A DNA stretch of 64,000 nucleotides from Clostridia bacterium (GTDB lineage Bacteria > Bacillota > Clostridia > Lachnospirales > CAG-274): assembly GCA_030524425.1 (NCBI GenBank), contig JAUNGN010000003.1, forward strand, positions 111,190 through 175,189. Reading direction: 5' to 3'. This document shows, one piece after another, positions 1 through 8,494 of this stretch. The notes below the pieces were generated by a model that saw only the letters and a list, made by a program, of their open reading frames with translations, was not told the origin of the DNA and made no database searches. Position 1 is the stretch's first letter. Every line of letters starts with the position of its first letter. Made by a program: the position numbers and the translations under genes.

Positions 1-668
1 ATGCTAAAGGTAAAGTTCCTATACTGGTAGGCGGTACAGGCTTTTATGTAAACGGATTAATATATGACAATGATTTTACACCGGGGGAAAAGGATAACAA
101 AATGCGTCTGGAACTTGAAAAAGATGCAGAAGAAAAGGGTAATGAATATGTACACAATATTTTAAAGGAGCTTGACCCGGAATATGCAGAGACTGTCCAT
201 CCGAATAATGTTAAAAGAGTAATAAGAGCCATAGAATACTGCAGGGACACAGGTGAAAAGTTCTCAGAATACAATGCAAGAGAAAGACTGAGGGAGCCTG
301 CTTACAATGTAAAGAGTTTCATATTAAATATGGACAGAGATTTGTTATATGAAAGAATTGAAAAAAGAATAGATATAATGGTTGAAAATGGACTTGCAGA
401 GGAAGTAAAGGGATTAATGGAAAAATATCCTGAAAACCTTGTATCTATGAAGGGGCTGGGCTATAAAGAAATTATAGGTTATTTAAAAGGAGAATATTCT
501 TTTGAAGAGGCAATTTATATATTAAAGAGAGATACAAGACATTTTGCCAGACGTCAGCTGACATGGTTTAAGCATCAGAGTAATGGTATGTGGATTAATA
601 TGCTTGACTATGAAAGCCCGAAGGCTGCAGCTGAATTTATAGCTAAAGAAATAACTAAGGAGAATTAA
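1..668 (+). CDS. miaA: tRNA dimethylallyltransferase MiaA, 5'-truncated by window edge
   Basis: The reading frame is already open at base 3 (…GKVPILVGGTGFYVNGL…), so only the start lies outside the window; about 222 residues of a usual ~310 are present. MiaA transfers a dimethylallyl group to A37 of tRNAs reading UNN codons. The GGTGFY motif is the conserved substrate-binding loop after the P-loop region, and RRQLTWF near the end (about 25 residues before the stop) is the conserved C-terminal signature. The next gene begins 7 bases after the stop, so they are probably cotranscribed. Family assignment is firm; the missing N-terminal P-loop cannot be checked here. Confidence 0.95.
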   Translation, partial: AKGKVPILVGGTGFYVNGLIYDNDFTPGEKDNKMRLELEKDAEEKGNEYVHNILKELDPEYAETVHPNNVKRVIRAIEYCRDTGEKFSEYNARERLREPAYNVKSFILNMDRDLLYERIEKRIDIMVENGLAEEVKGLMEKYPENLVSMKGLGYKEIIGYLKGEYSFEEAIYILKRDTRHFARRQLTWFKHQSNGMWINMLDYESPKAAAEFIAKEITKEN

Positions 669-675
669 ATTTAAT

Positions 676-1959
676 ATGTTAAGAAATTATATTTTAAAAG
701 AGTTTGGAATAGACGAAAAGGTAATTGACTTTTGTCTGGAGTCTGAAAAAGAGGTTAAAGACAGGTTTGCTGAAATTGATAACATAACAGAGCTTAATCA
801 GTACAAAGTATTAAGAGCCATGCAGAAAAATAATTTGAGTGATACAGCCTTTAATGGTACAACAGGCTATGGATACAATGATATTGGCAGGGATAAACTT
901 GAAGATATTTATGCAGATGTATTTAATGCGGAGGATGCTCTTGTGAGAGCTCAGATAATTTCAGGGACTCACGCTCTTACAGTTGCCTTATCGGGTAATT
1001 TAAAGTTTGGAGATGAGCTTTTATGTGTTGCAGGTGCACCATATGATACCCTTGAGGGAGTTATTGGTGCAAAGAGAGAACAAAGGGGTTCCCTTGTAGA
1101 TAATGGCATTATTTATAAGGAGCTTCCTTTATTGGAGAACGGTACAGTTGATTTTGAAAATCTGCCTAAAATGATTACTTCTAAAACTAAGATTGTGGAA
1201 ATTCAGCGTTCAAAGGGATATGAGTACAGACCAAGCTTAACCATTGAAGCCGTAAAAAAAATAATTGATATTGTTAAGGCTGTTAAACCTGATACAATTT
1301 GTATGGTTGATAATTGCTACTGTGAATTTGTAAGTGAGCTTGAGCCTACTGATGTAGGAGCAGATATGATAGTGGGTTCTCTTATTAAAAATCCCGGAGG
1401 CGGGCTTGCTCCGGTAGGCGGTTATATTGCAGGAACTAAAGAGTGTGTTGAAAATGCAGCATTCAGACTTACTGCTCCCGGAATGGGCAAGGAGGTAGGG
1501 CCAAGTCTTGGTGTAACAACAAGCCTTATTCAAGGGTTATTTCTTGCTCCTAATGTTGTAAATGCAAGTTTAAAGGGGGCTATATTTGCAGCAGGAATAT
1601 TTGAAAAGCTGGGCTTTGAATGTATGCCTAAAGTAAATGATGAAAGACCTGATATAGTTGAGGCAATACAAATGAAAACCCCTGAAAATGTTATTGCTTT
1701 TTGTCAGGGAATACAGGCAGGTGCGGCTGTTGACAGCTATGTTAAGCCTGAGCCTTGGGATATGCCCGGCTATGATTCACAGGTAATAATGGCGGCAGGT
1801 GCCTTTGTGCAGGGGTCTTCTATTGAACTTAGTGCAGATGCACCTATGAAGGAACCTTACACTGTTTATATGCAGGGAGGTTTAACATGGTTTCATGCTA
1901 AGATTGGTATAATTATTGCTGTTGATAAAATGTATAAGAGCGGTTTAATTAAGTTTTAG
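676..1959 (+). CDS. methionine gamma-lyase family PLP protein (YnbB / 'aluminum resistance' family)
   Basis: A 427-residue fold-type I PLP enzyme of the Cys/Met metabolism superfamily, the family often named aluminum resistance protein or YnbB. The Schiff-base lysine is very probably K238 in GSLIKNPGGGLAPVGGY, a signature of this family; a gene of this kind frequently follows miaA in Bacillota. An AAGGAG lies about 13 bases before the ATG, a little far but the only good candidate. The true substrate is not established for the family; cysteine/methionine C-S lyase activity is an annotation-level guess. Confidence 0.85.
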   Translation: MLRNYILKEFGIDEKVIDFCLESEKEVKDRFAEIDNITELNQYKVLRAMQKNNLSDTAFNGTTGYGYNDIGRDKLEDIYADVFNAEDALVRAQIISGTHALTVALSGNLKFGDELLCVAGAPYDTLEGVIGAKREQRGSLVDNGIIYKELPLLENGTVDFENLPKMITSKTKIVEIQRSKGYEYRPSLTIEAVKKIIDIVKAVKPDTICMVDNCYCEFVSELEPTDVGADMIVGSLIKNPGGGLAPVGGYIAGTKECVENAAFRLTAPGMGKEVGPSLGVTTSLIQGLFLAPNVVNASLKGAIFAAGIFEKLGFECMPKVNDERPDIVEAIQMKTPENVIAFCQGIQAGAAVDSYVKPEPWDMPGYDSQVIMAAGAFVQGSSIELSADAPMKEPYTVYMQGGLTWFHAKIGIIIAVDKMYKSGLIKF

Positions 1960-1976
1960 TATAGCAGGTGATTTTT

Positions 1977-3152
1977 ATGGCTGTTTCGTTAATAAATCTT
2001 TACAATAAAATAAAAAGCATAGATGGACAGCAGATAGATTTGGTTGCAGGTGAAAAAGGACTGAACAATGTTGTAAGATGGGTGCATATAGTTGAAATAA
2101 ATGAACTTACCTCTTTTCTTGAGGGCAATGAGCTAATATTTACAACAGGTATGACTATTAAAAATAATGAAGATTTGCTGGAGCTTGTAAAAGAAATATT
2201 TGAAAGTAAGGCAAGCGGACTTGTAATTAATACAGGTCCCTATATTGAAAGAATACCTGAGGAAATAATTGATTTTTGTAATGAAAGAGGTTTTCCTCTT
2301 TTTCGGGTTCCGTGGCAGGTTTATTTAGGTAAAACAATGAAAATCTGTGCTGAAGAAATAAACAAGGCAGACCAGAGGAGTATGGAAATTTCAGCAGCTA
2401 TACAAAATTCGTTTTTTAATCCTGACAATCACAATTTGTACATACCAATTCTTGAAAAATACGGGTTTCAGCAGGAATGGTCCTATTGTGTGGCGCTGGT
2501 TGAATATGTAAGTGATAATGATGATAATATAAATGATTTTATAGAAAAAATATGTAAGAATATAGAAAACAGTCTTACGTTTTATTCTGTTCATGTAAAG
2601 GTATTTTCAATGGGCAATCAGATAGCGGTACTTTTTGTTAATCAGTCTGACAGCAGTTCATATGAAATTATGGAGCATATAAAACAAAGATGTGCTGTCT
2701 GTGACAGAGATGACATTAAAGCATATATAGGCATAGGAAGAAATACAAACAGTGTCAGATGTATATATAAATCCTATAGAATTGCACATAAGGTTGTTGA
2801 ACTGCAAAAGAAAAAACAGAAGTATAATGAGGTTATGTCTTACAGAAGTATGGGATTTTCAAAAATATTCCTTGCAATGGAGGATACTGAAATTATGCAT
2901 GAATACTACAGTGATGTGCTGGAACCTCTTGTAAGATATGATATACTTAACAATACCGACTTTACCGACTTTCTTAATATTTATTTTGAATGCGGTTCTT
3001 CGGTTAAAACAACATCAGAGAAACTTTTTTTACACAGGAATACCGTTAACTATAAACTAAGCAAAATACAGGATATTCTGGGTTGTGATTTATCGGATTT
3101 TAATACAAAAACAGAGTTGTTAATAGCGCTTAAATTAAAGGAAATATTGTAA
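1977..3152 (+). CDS. PucR-family transcriptional regulator
   Basis: 391 residues. The first ~125 residues match the PucR N-terminal ligand domain (NNVVRWVHIVEINELTSFLEGNELIFTTG), a middle GGDEF-like/CdaR region follows, and the C-terminal ~60 residues carry the PucR helix-turn-helix (TTSEKLFLHRNTVNYKLSKI). An in-frame GTG at 1968 overlaps the AGGTG ribosome site, so the ATG at 1977, 6 bases downstream, is chosen. PucR proteins usually activate adjacent nitrogen-compound catabolic genes in response to the substrate. It stands directly upstream of, and in the same direction as, the aminotransferase/ABC operon starting at 3374, so it is the likely regulator of it (inference). Confidence 0.88.
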   Translation: MAVSLINLYNKIKSIDGQQIDLVAGEKGLNNVVRWVHIVEINELTSFLEGNELIFTTGMTIKNNEDLLELVKEIFESKASGLVINTGPYIERIPEEIIDFCNERGFPLFRVPWQVYLGKTMKICAEEINKADQRSMEISAAIQNSFFNPDNHNLYIPILEKYGFQQEWSYCVALVEYVSDNDDNINDFIEKICKNIENSLTFYSVHVKVFSMGNQIAVLFVNQSDSSSYEIMEHIKQRCAVCDRDDIKAYIGIGRNTNSVRCIYKSYRIAHKVVELQKKKQKYNEVMSYRSMGFSKIFLAMEDTEIMHEYYSDVLEPLVRYDILNNTDFTDFLNIYFECGSSVKTTSEKLFLHRNTVNYKLSKIQDILGCDLSDFNTKTELLIALKLKEIL

Positions 3153-3160
3153 TACACTTA

Positions 3161-3241
3161 AAGCATCAGTTTTGAAGTGCTCATAAATGTTGGGATTTTA
3201 AACAACATTTGGAGCGACATAACAGAAAGGGTGCTTTTTTT
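3161..3241 (+). terminator. branched terminator-like structure after the pucR-type gene
   Basis: AAGCATC (3161-3167) can pair with GGTGCTT (3230-3236), which runs straight into seven Ts. Enclosed between them is a second perfect 8-bp hairpin, AAATGTTG (3185-3192) with CAACATTT (3203-3210). A terminator with a large internally folded loop is unusual; the simplest reading is a rho-independent terminator of the regulator gene. It lies upstream of the next promoter, so it is not a leader of the following operon. Confidence 0.55.
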
Positions 3242-3252
3242 GTGATATGCGT

Positions 3253-3268
3253 TTGTGCACATGCACAA
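3253..3268. promoter_or_regulatory. inverted repeat TTGTGCA-N2-TGCACAA, candidate activator site
   Basis: Two perfect 7-bp arms separated by CA, centred about 32 bases upstream of the -35 box of the operon promoter. That is where an upstream activator would bind, and the divergent-context regulator gene just before it is of the PucR type. Assignment to that protein is inference. Confidence 0.45.
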
Positions 3269-3289
3269 TAAACTTTAGTTATTGGCATA

Positions 3290-3318
3290 TTGTTACAATG
3301 GGGCGGGATGAGTATAAT
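3290..3318 (+). promoter_or_regulatory. sigma-A-type promoter of the aminosulfonate operon
   Basis: TTGTTA (3290-3295), 17-base spacer, TATAAT (3313-3318). The perfect -10 and imperfect -35 fit an activator-dependent promoter. The first start codon follows at 3374. Confidence 0.6.
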
Positions 3319-3373
3319 AGGATTCAAGTTAAATAAATAATCAATTTGTTAATTTGAATTGGAGGTTTTATAT

Positions 3374-4714
3374 ATGGCAAAATTAAGCGGTAAAGAAGTT
3401 AAGACACTGCATCAGCAGTATGTTATGCAGTCATGGGCTAAGTCAGGCTCATCTGCAATCCCTGTTGAAAGGGCAGAGGGCATTTATTTTTGGGATTATG
3501 ACGGCAAGAAATATGCGGATATGTCTTCTCTTTTAGTTTGTTCAAATTTAGGACATCAGAACAGGGAAATTGTAAATGCTATCAAGGAGCAGGCAGATAA
3601 AATGTGCTTTATGGCGCCTGCCTATGCAACTGAGGCTAAGTCACTTCTTGCTAAAAAGCTTTGTGAGACAGCAGGTGCAGATACATATAAAAGAGTATTC
3701 TTTACAAATGGCGGTGCCGAATCAAATGAAAATGCTATTAAAATGGCAAGGATGGTAACAGGCAGAAGCAAGATTTTCAGCTGCTACAGAAGCTATCATG
3801 GTGCTACACTTGGTGCATCAAATGCTTCAGGTGACTGGAGAAGATTTGCAGCTGAAATTGGAGGTGCAAACGGTTTTGTAAAATTCATGAACCCTCATAT
3901 GTATCAGGATGGATATACAAGAGGCGTTGATGATAAGGAATGCACTCAAAAGTACTTAAAAGCTCTTGAAACTCAGCTTCATTATGAGGGTACAGAAAAT
4001 GTTGCAGCGATTCTTATGGAAAGTATTGTAGGTGCAAATGGTGTTATTATTCCTCCTGACGGATATATGGAGGGGGTAAGAGCCCTATGTGACAAGTATG
4101 GAATTTTAATGATCTGTGATGAAGTTATGGCAGGCTTTGCAAGAACAGGAAAGATGTTTTGCTGGCAGAATTTTGATATTAAGCCTGATATGATTACGTT
4201 TGCAAAGGGTGTTACCTGCGGCTATGTTCAGCTTGGCGGTGTAATTGTTAATGAAAAGGTTGCCAAGTATTTTGAAGAAAATATTTTACAGTGCGGTCTG
4301 ACATACAGTGGTCACACCTTAGCCTGTGCGGCAGGTGTTGCTGCAGTTGATTATTATACAGAGCATAATGTTTGCGGACATGTAGTTAAAATGGGTAAAA
4401 TATTATCAGATTTTCTTGATAAAATGGCTGAAAAGCACAAGTGCATCGGTGAAGCAAGATGTATCGGTTTATTTGCTGCTTTGGAAGTTGTTAAGGATAA
4501 GGAAAAGAGAATACCAATGGTTGAGTATGGTGAGCATTCTCCTGTTATGCCAAGTATTATGGCAGAACTTAAAAAGAGGGGTTTCTCAACCTTTGGCAGA
4601 GAAAATAATATTAATATTTGTCCTCCACTCATAATTACGGAGGAGGAATTAAATGAGTATCTTCCAATACTTGATGAGGTATTGACATGGGTAGACGAAA
4701 CTTATTGTGATTAA
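3374..4714 (+). CDS. class III aminotransferase, probable taurine/aminosulfonate transaminase
   Basis: 446 residues, fold-type I PLP enzyme of the class III omega-aminotransferase family. Visible marks are NGGAESNENAIKMAR (PLP phosphate region), SYHGATLG, CDEVMAGFARTG and the PLP lysine K278 in FAKGVTCGY. The ATG at 3374 follows GGAGG by 8 bases. The closest families known to me with this N-terminal layout act on taurine, hypotaurine or beta-alanine. Gene order with an iron alcohol dehydrogenase, a SsuABC/TauABC importer and a TauE exporter supports conversion of taurine to sulfoacetaldehyde plus an amino acid. Substrate and amino acceptor (2-oxoglutarate or pyruvate) are inferred, not shown; beta-alanine or GABA are alternatives. 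Confidence 0.8.
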   Translation: MAKLSGKEVKTLHQQYVMQSWAKSGSSAIPVERAEGIYFWDYDGKKYADMSSLLVCSNLGHQNREIVNAIKEQADKMCFMAPAYATEAKSLLAKKLCETAGADTYKRVFFTNGGAESNENAIKMARMVTGRSKIFSCYRSYHGATLGASNASGDWRRFAAEIGGANGFVKFMNPHMYQDGYTRGVDDKECTQKYLKALETQLHYEGTENVAAILMESIVGANGVIIPPDGYMEGVRALCDKYGILMICDEVMAGFARTGKMFCWQNFDIKPDMITFAKGVTCGYVQLGGVIVNEKVAKYFEENILQCGLTYSGHTLACAAGVAAVDYYTEHNVCGHVVKMGKILSDFLDKMAEKHKCIGEARCIGLFAALEVVKDKEKRIPMVEYGEHSPVMPSIMAELKKRGFSTFGRENNINICPPLIITEEELNEYLPILDEVLTWVDETYCD

Positions 4715-4724
4715 GGGTGATTAT

Positions 4725-5843
4725 ATGAATTGGAATTATGAACAGCCTGTTTCAATTATTTTTGGAAATGGCAGAATAAAAGAATTAAATGATATTATCA
4801 AAAAAGCAGGAGGAAGTAATGGACTTCTTGTAATACCTGAGCATTTTGCTGAAAGGGGTACAGCTAATAATATTATGGAATTATCTGAAGGTACTATTAC
4901 AACAATGTTTACTGATGTATCACCAAATCCTGATGTTACAGAAGTAGATAAGTGTGCCGAAGTAATAAAAGAAAATAAATGTGATTTTATTGTGGCGGCA
5001 GGCGGCGGCTCAGTAATGGATTGTGCAAAAGCGGCAGCAACAATTTGTACCGTTGAAGATACCATTCGTTCTTATCACGGTACAGGAAAGGCTTTGCCTG
5101 AAACTCATCTTCCTCTTATTGCTGTACCAACTACATCAGGTACAGGGAGTGAGGTAACATGTGTGGCAGTACTGACAGACAGAGAAAACGGAAAAAAATC
5201 ACCTATTGTATGTGATAATTTTTTCCCTTCATATGCCGTTATTGACCCTGAACTTACTTATTCGGTTCCTCCGTCTGTTACGGCTAATACAGGTATGGAT
5301 GTATTGTGCCATGCAATAGAGGGCTTTTGGAGCAGGGGACATCAGCCTGTATGTGATGCTTGTGCATTACATGCAGCAGAGCTTGTTTTTAAATATTTGT
5401 TAAAGGCTTATTATAATCCTGTGGATACTGAAGCAAGAGAAAAAATGGCAGAAGCATCGGTTATAGCAGGCTTAGCATTTACATTGCCAAAGACAACTTC
5501 GTCTCATGCATGCAGTTTTCCTTTGACTAATATTTATCATATTCCTCATGGAGAGGCCTGCGCATTAACTCTTGATTATTTTGCAAGAATAAATAAGGAT
5601 GCTGAGGAGGGCAGAATTCAGAAATTTGCTGAAAAGCTTGGTTTTGAAAACGTTGATAAAATGGCGGACAAAATTTATGAACTTAAAAAGGAAATGGGTA
5701 TGAAATGTGACCTTAAGGAATATAACCTCAGTGATGAGCAGATTGATGAGCTTGTTAAAATAAGCATGCATCCAAATTTATTAAATAATCCCGTTGATAT
5801 AACAGACGATATGCTTTATGAAATGTATAACTCAATGAGATAG
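4725..5843 (+). CDS. iron-containing alcohol dehydrogenase, probable sulfoacetaldehyde reductase
   Basis: 372 residues, group III metal-dependent alcohol dehydrogenase. The nucleotide-binding GGGSVMD loop and the four metal ligands are intact: D192 and H196 in MDVLCHAIEGF, H261 in SSHACSF and H275 in IPHGEAC, with nearly the spacing seen in lactaldehyde reductase FucO. A GTG at 4707 is possible, but ATG 4725 behind AAGGGTGA is better. It starts 10 bases after the aminotransferase stop. In taurine-using gut anaerobes a member of this family (SarD, TauF) reduces sulfoacetaldehyde to isethionate; that role here is inferred from context. Another short-chain aldehyde is possible. Confidence 0.82.
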   Translation: MNWNYEQPVSIIFGNGRIKELNDIIKKAGGSNGLLVIPEHFAERGTANNIMELSEGTITTMFTDVSPNPDVTEVDKCAEVIKENKCDFIVAAGGGSVMDCAKAAATICTVEDTIRSYHGTGKALPETHLPLIAVPTTSGTGSEVTCVAVLTDRENGKKSPIVCDNFFPSYAVIDPELTYSVPPSVTANTGMDVLCHAIEGFWSRGHQPVCDACALHAAELVFKYLLKAYYNPVDTEAREKMAEASVIAGLAFTLPKTTSSHACSFPLTNIYHIPHGEACALTLDYFARINKDAEEGRIQKFAEKLGFENVDKMADKIYELKKEMGMKCDLKEYNLSDEQIDELVKISMHPNLLNNPVDITDDMLYEMYNSMR

Positions 5844-5853
5844 GAGTGATATT

Positions 5854-6177
5854 ATGAAAATGATAAGGGCTATAATCAGACCTGAAAAAACCGATGATGT
5901 GCTTAAAGCTTTGGTTGAGGAGGGCTTTCCTTCAGTAACAAAGGCTGAAGTTTATGGGCGTGGTAAGCAGATGGGTATAAAAATCGGTGAAGTTTTTTAT
6001 GACGAACTGCCAAAGGAAATGCTTATTATAGTTGCAGAAGATGAAAATGAAGAAACCATTGTGAATATTATTACCGAAAATGCAAAGACAGGCTCAGGTA
6101 ATTTTGGTGATGGCAGAATTTTCGTAACTACAATAGAAAAAGCTTATACAATAAGCTCAAAGTCAGAGGGTCTATAA
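5854..6177 (+). CDS. PII signal protein, NifI1-like
   Basis: 107 residues of the GlnB/PII family. The pattern (MKMIRAIIRPEK, VYGRGKQMG, YDELPKEML, GDGRIFVTTIE) is that of NifI1 rather than GlnB or GlnK, and the T-loop lacks the GlnB uridylylation tyrosine context. NifI1 and NifI2 normally form a heteromer, bind ATP and 2-oxoglutarate and control nitrogenase in archaea and anaerobic bacteria. No nif gene lies near; the pair sits between a transaminase/dehydrogenase pair and an ABC importer. It begins 10 bases after the dehydrogenase, so it belongs to that operon. Confidence 0.88.
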   Translation: MKMIRAIIRPEKTDDVLKALVEEGFPSVTKAEVYGRGKQMGIKIGEVFYDELPKEMLIIVAEDENEETIVNIITENAKTGSGNFGDGRIFVTTIEKAYTISSKSEGL

Positions 6178-6193
6178 TAGGAGGTGCTTTACT

Positions 6194-6523
6194 ATGGTTG
6201 AAATAATAGCAATAGTACGTCCAAATAAAACACAGGCAACTAAAAAGGCCTTAATTGAAGCCGGCTGTCCCGGATATACATGTCAGAAGGTTATGGGCAG
6301 AGGCAAAAAAACTGTTAAGATTCACTTGGAAGACGGCTCTCTTATTAAAACGCAGCTTATTTCAAAGAGATTTTTTATAATAATAGTTGAAGATGAAAAG
6401 GCCGATATGGTCATACAAAAAATTATGGATGTAAATCATACCGGTGAACCGGGGGATGGTAAGGTGTTTGTTTCACCTGTTACCAATACATACAGTGTAA
6501 GAACCGGTAAAATTAATAATTAA
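6194..6523 (+). CDS. PII signal protein, NifI2-like with short T-loop
   Basis: 109 residues. The markers IIAIVRPNKTQATKKAL, VMGRGKK, SKRFFIIIV and DVNHTGEPGDGKVFVSPV fit NifI2. The T-loop segment between GRGKK and SKRF is shorter than in typical NifI2, which usually carries a longer insert there. A strong AGGAGGTG precedes the ATG. It is the natural partner of the gene just upstream. It may sense 2-oxoglutarate and gate the neighbouring importer or aminotransferase, but the target is unknown. Confidence 0.86.
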   Translation: MVEIIAIVRPNKTQATKKALIEAGCPGYTCQKVMGRGKKTVKIHLEDGSLIKTQLISKRFFIIIVEDEKADMVIQKIMDVNHTGEPGDGKVFVSPVTNTYSVRTGKINN

Positions 6524-6530
6524 TATAAGC

Positions 6531-6570
6531 AAAGGAGCTTAGGAAAAATGTTTTCTTATGCTCCTTTTTA
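6531..6570 (+). terminator. terminator/attenuator between PII genes and ABC importer
   Basis: AAAGGAGC (6531-6538) pairs with GCTCCTTT (6560-6567), with additional GAAAA/TTTTC pairing inside, followed by a T run. It may lower expression of the importer relative to the enzymes, or end a shorter transcript. Confidence 0.7.
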
Positions 6571-6602
6571 TATTATAAATTTTATGAAAGGATGTAATTA
6601 TT

Positions 6603-7388
6603 ATGGTAAAGAAAAAAGGCAAAATCTCTTCTGAGAAAATTATCTCAATAGCTGCCGTTATAATAATACTTGTTTTTTGGTGGGTAGCAACTCATATGGG
6701 CTGGACAAATGAAAAGCTTATCCCCACGCCTGAAAAAACTTTTGCGGCTTTTGCGGAGGTTTTAAGCAAAGGCTATAAGGGACATACATTGCTGCAGCAT
6801 ATAGGAGCAAGTATGGAAAGACTCTTTATAGCTTTCTTTTGGGCCTTTGTAATAGCTGTACCTCTTGGACTTATAAGCGGTTTCAGTTCAAAGGTAAGGG
6901 CAGCCCTTGAGCCAATTATTGAGTTTTACAGACCATTGCCTCCCCTTGCATATTATACACTTTTAACATTGGCGCTTGGTATTGAGAATGAATCAAAGAT
7001 AGCGTTGCTGTTTTTAGCTTGTTTTGCTCCCATATATGTGTCTTGTGTATCAGCAGTTGCAAGAATTAAGCAGGATTACATATTATCTGCATATACAGTT
7101 GGTGCAAATAAGGTACAGGTGTTCTGGTATGTTATTTTCCCATCCTGTCTTGCAGATATGTTTGTAGGTTTGAGAACGGCTATAGGTGTGGCTTATACCA
7201 CTCTTGTTGCGGCCGAAATGGTCGCAGCTACATCAGGTATAGGCTGGATGGTGCTTGACGCAGGTAATTGGTTCAGAAATGACATTATTTTTGTAGGCAT
7301 TATTGTAATGGGTATTACAGGTTTGTTTATCGATTTTATATTAAAGTTTATAGAAAAAAGGATAGTGCCTTGGAGTGGTAAAGATTGA
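6603..7388 (+). CDS. ABC transporter permease, nitrate/sulfonate/taurine type (SsuC/TauC family)
   Basis: 261 residues with about six membrane segments. The cytoplasmic coupling loop is recognisable around SAYTVGANKVQVFWYVIFPS (the EAA-type loop) and the family C-terminal motif AAEMVAATSGIGWMVLDAG is typical of NitT/TauT permeases. ATG 6603 has AAAGGATG just before it. It forms the membrane channel for the substrate-binding protein and ATPase encoded next. Substrate class (organosulfonate, nitrate, thiamine precursor) cannot be told from sequence alone; the enzymes upstream favour taurine. Confidence 0.9.
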   Translation: MVKKKGKISSEKIISIAAVIIILVFWWVATHMGWTNEKLIPTPEKTFAAFAEVLSKGYKGHTLLQHIGASMERLFIAFFWAFVIAVPLGLISGFSSKVRAALEPIIEFYRPLPPLAYYTLLTLALGIENESKIALLFLACFAPIYVSCVSAVARIKQDYILSAYTVGANKVQVFWYVIFPSCLADMFVGLRTAIGVAYTTLVAAEMVAATSGIGWMVLDAGNWFRNDIIFVGIIVMGITGLFIDFILKFIEKRIVPWSGKD

Positions 7389-7425
7389 TAATCATTAAGT
7401 ATAAAAAGAAAAGGAGATAATTATT

Positions 7426-8472
7426 ATGAAGATGAAGAAATTTTTAGCAGGAATAACGGCGTTGGTTTTAAGTTTTTCGGCTTTTACAGGCTGCGGAAGT
7501 ACATCACAAGGTGATGGTGCAGGAGAGGTTTCTAATGATGGCAGTGAAGTTACAAAGGTAATCATAGGTACTCAGGAGATGCCAAATGATGAGGGTATTT
7601 CAAAGGCGCTTGATTACTTTAAGGATGAAATGGGGGTAGATGTTGAGCTTAAGAAGTTTGATTCAGGCAAGGATGTTAATACGGCAATAGCTTCAGGAAG
7701 TATTGATTTTGGTCTTATGGGTACTTGTCCCGCATCTCTTGCTATAGCACAGGATTTAGGAGTTGAATTTATATGGATTCATGAGGTTTTAGGCAGTGTT
7801 GAATCTTTAGTTGCAAGAAATGAAACAGGCATTACTGCCGTTGCTGATTTAAAGGGCAAAAAGGTAGCGGTTCCTTTTGCGTCAACAGCTCATTTTTCCT
7901 TGCTTAAGGCTATTGAGGACGCAGGAATGACAGCTGAAGATGTTGAGATTCTTGACCTTGCAACAGATAAAATTTATGCTTCATGGGAAAACGGTGATAT
8001 TGATGCGGCTTATATATGGCAGCCAACCCTTGCTGAATTAAAGGATCAGACTGTTATTTTAACAAGTGAGGATATGGCAGATAAGGGTTATATGACAGCT
8101 AATGTTGAGGTTGTCAGAAAAGAATTTGCCGATGCTAATCCTGAAATTGTAGCAGGCTACATTAGAGCTCTTGACAAGGCGGTTAAGCTATATAATTCAG
8201 ATAAGTCTGCCGCAGTTTCAGCTATTTCCTCATCAATGCAGTTAGAGGAAAGTGATGCTGAATTCCAAATGGCAGGTTCAAAATGGCTTACGGCTGAGGA
8301 ACAGACAGGTGCAGATTATTTGGGTACAAGCGAAGCAAAGGGTGCAGTTGTAAAGAATCTTATGGATACTGCCGAATTCTTAAAGAGTCAGGGCTCAATT
8401 CAGGAAGTGCCTGCCCGGGAGATATTTGAGGCTGCTGTAAATCCAAGCTATATTGAGGCAGCTTTAAAGTAA
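7426..8472 (+). CDS. ABC transporter substrate-binding lipoprotein (SsuA/TauA type)
   Basis: 348 residues. A positively charged, hydrophobic N-terminus ends at a lipobox-like FTGC with C23 as the predicted lipid-modified residue. The rest is the periplasmic-binding fold of the NMT1/SsuA family (VIIGTQEMPNDEGISKALDYF, AIASGSIDFGLMG, LKGKKVAVPFAST, WENGDIDAAYIWQP). It would capture the substrate outside the membrane and hand it to the permease. Homologues bind taurine, alkanesulfonates, nitrate or pyrimidines; the ligand here is inferred from the neighbouring genes. Confidence 0.9.
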   Translation: MKMKKFLAGITALVLSFSAFTGCGSTSQGDGAGEVSNDGSEVTKVIIGTQEMPNDEGISKALDYFKDEMGVDVELKKFDSGKDVNTAIASGSIDFGLMGTCPASLAIAQDLGVEFIWIHEVLGSVESLVARNETGITAVADLKGKKVAVPFASTAHFSLLKAIEDAGMTAEDVEILDLATDKIYASWENGDIDAAYIWQPTLAELKDQTVILTSEDMADKGYMTANVEVVRKEFADANPEIVAGYIRALDKAVKLYNSDKSAAVSAISSSMQLEESDAEFQMAGSKWLTAEEQTGADYLGTSEAKGAVVKNLMDTAEFLKSQGSIQEVPAREIFEAAVNPSYIEAALK

Positions 8473-8494
8473 GACTATGAAATGAGGGGATTAT

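Noticed and set aside
3280..3300. TTGGCATATTGTTACA as a sigma-54 promoter
   Set aside because: The -24/-12 GG and GC elements do not match in spacing, while a sigma-A promoter with TATAAT and a 17-base spacer fits the same place.
3374..5843. Isethionate-forming and desulfonating pathway with sulfite release
   Set aside because: No glycyl-radical isethionate lyase, sulfoacetaldehyde acetyltransferase or sulfite reductase gene is present in the island; only the nitrogen-release part is supported.
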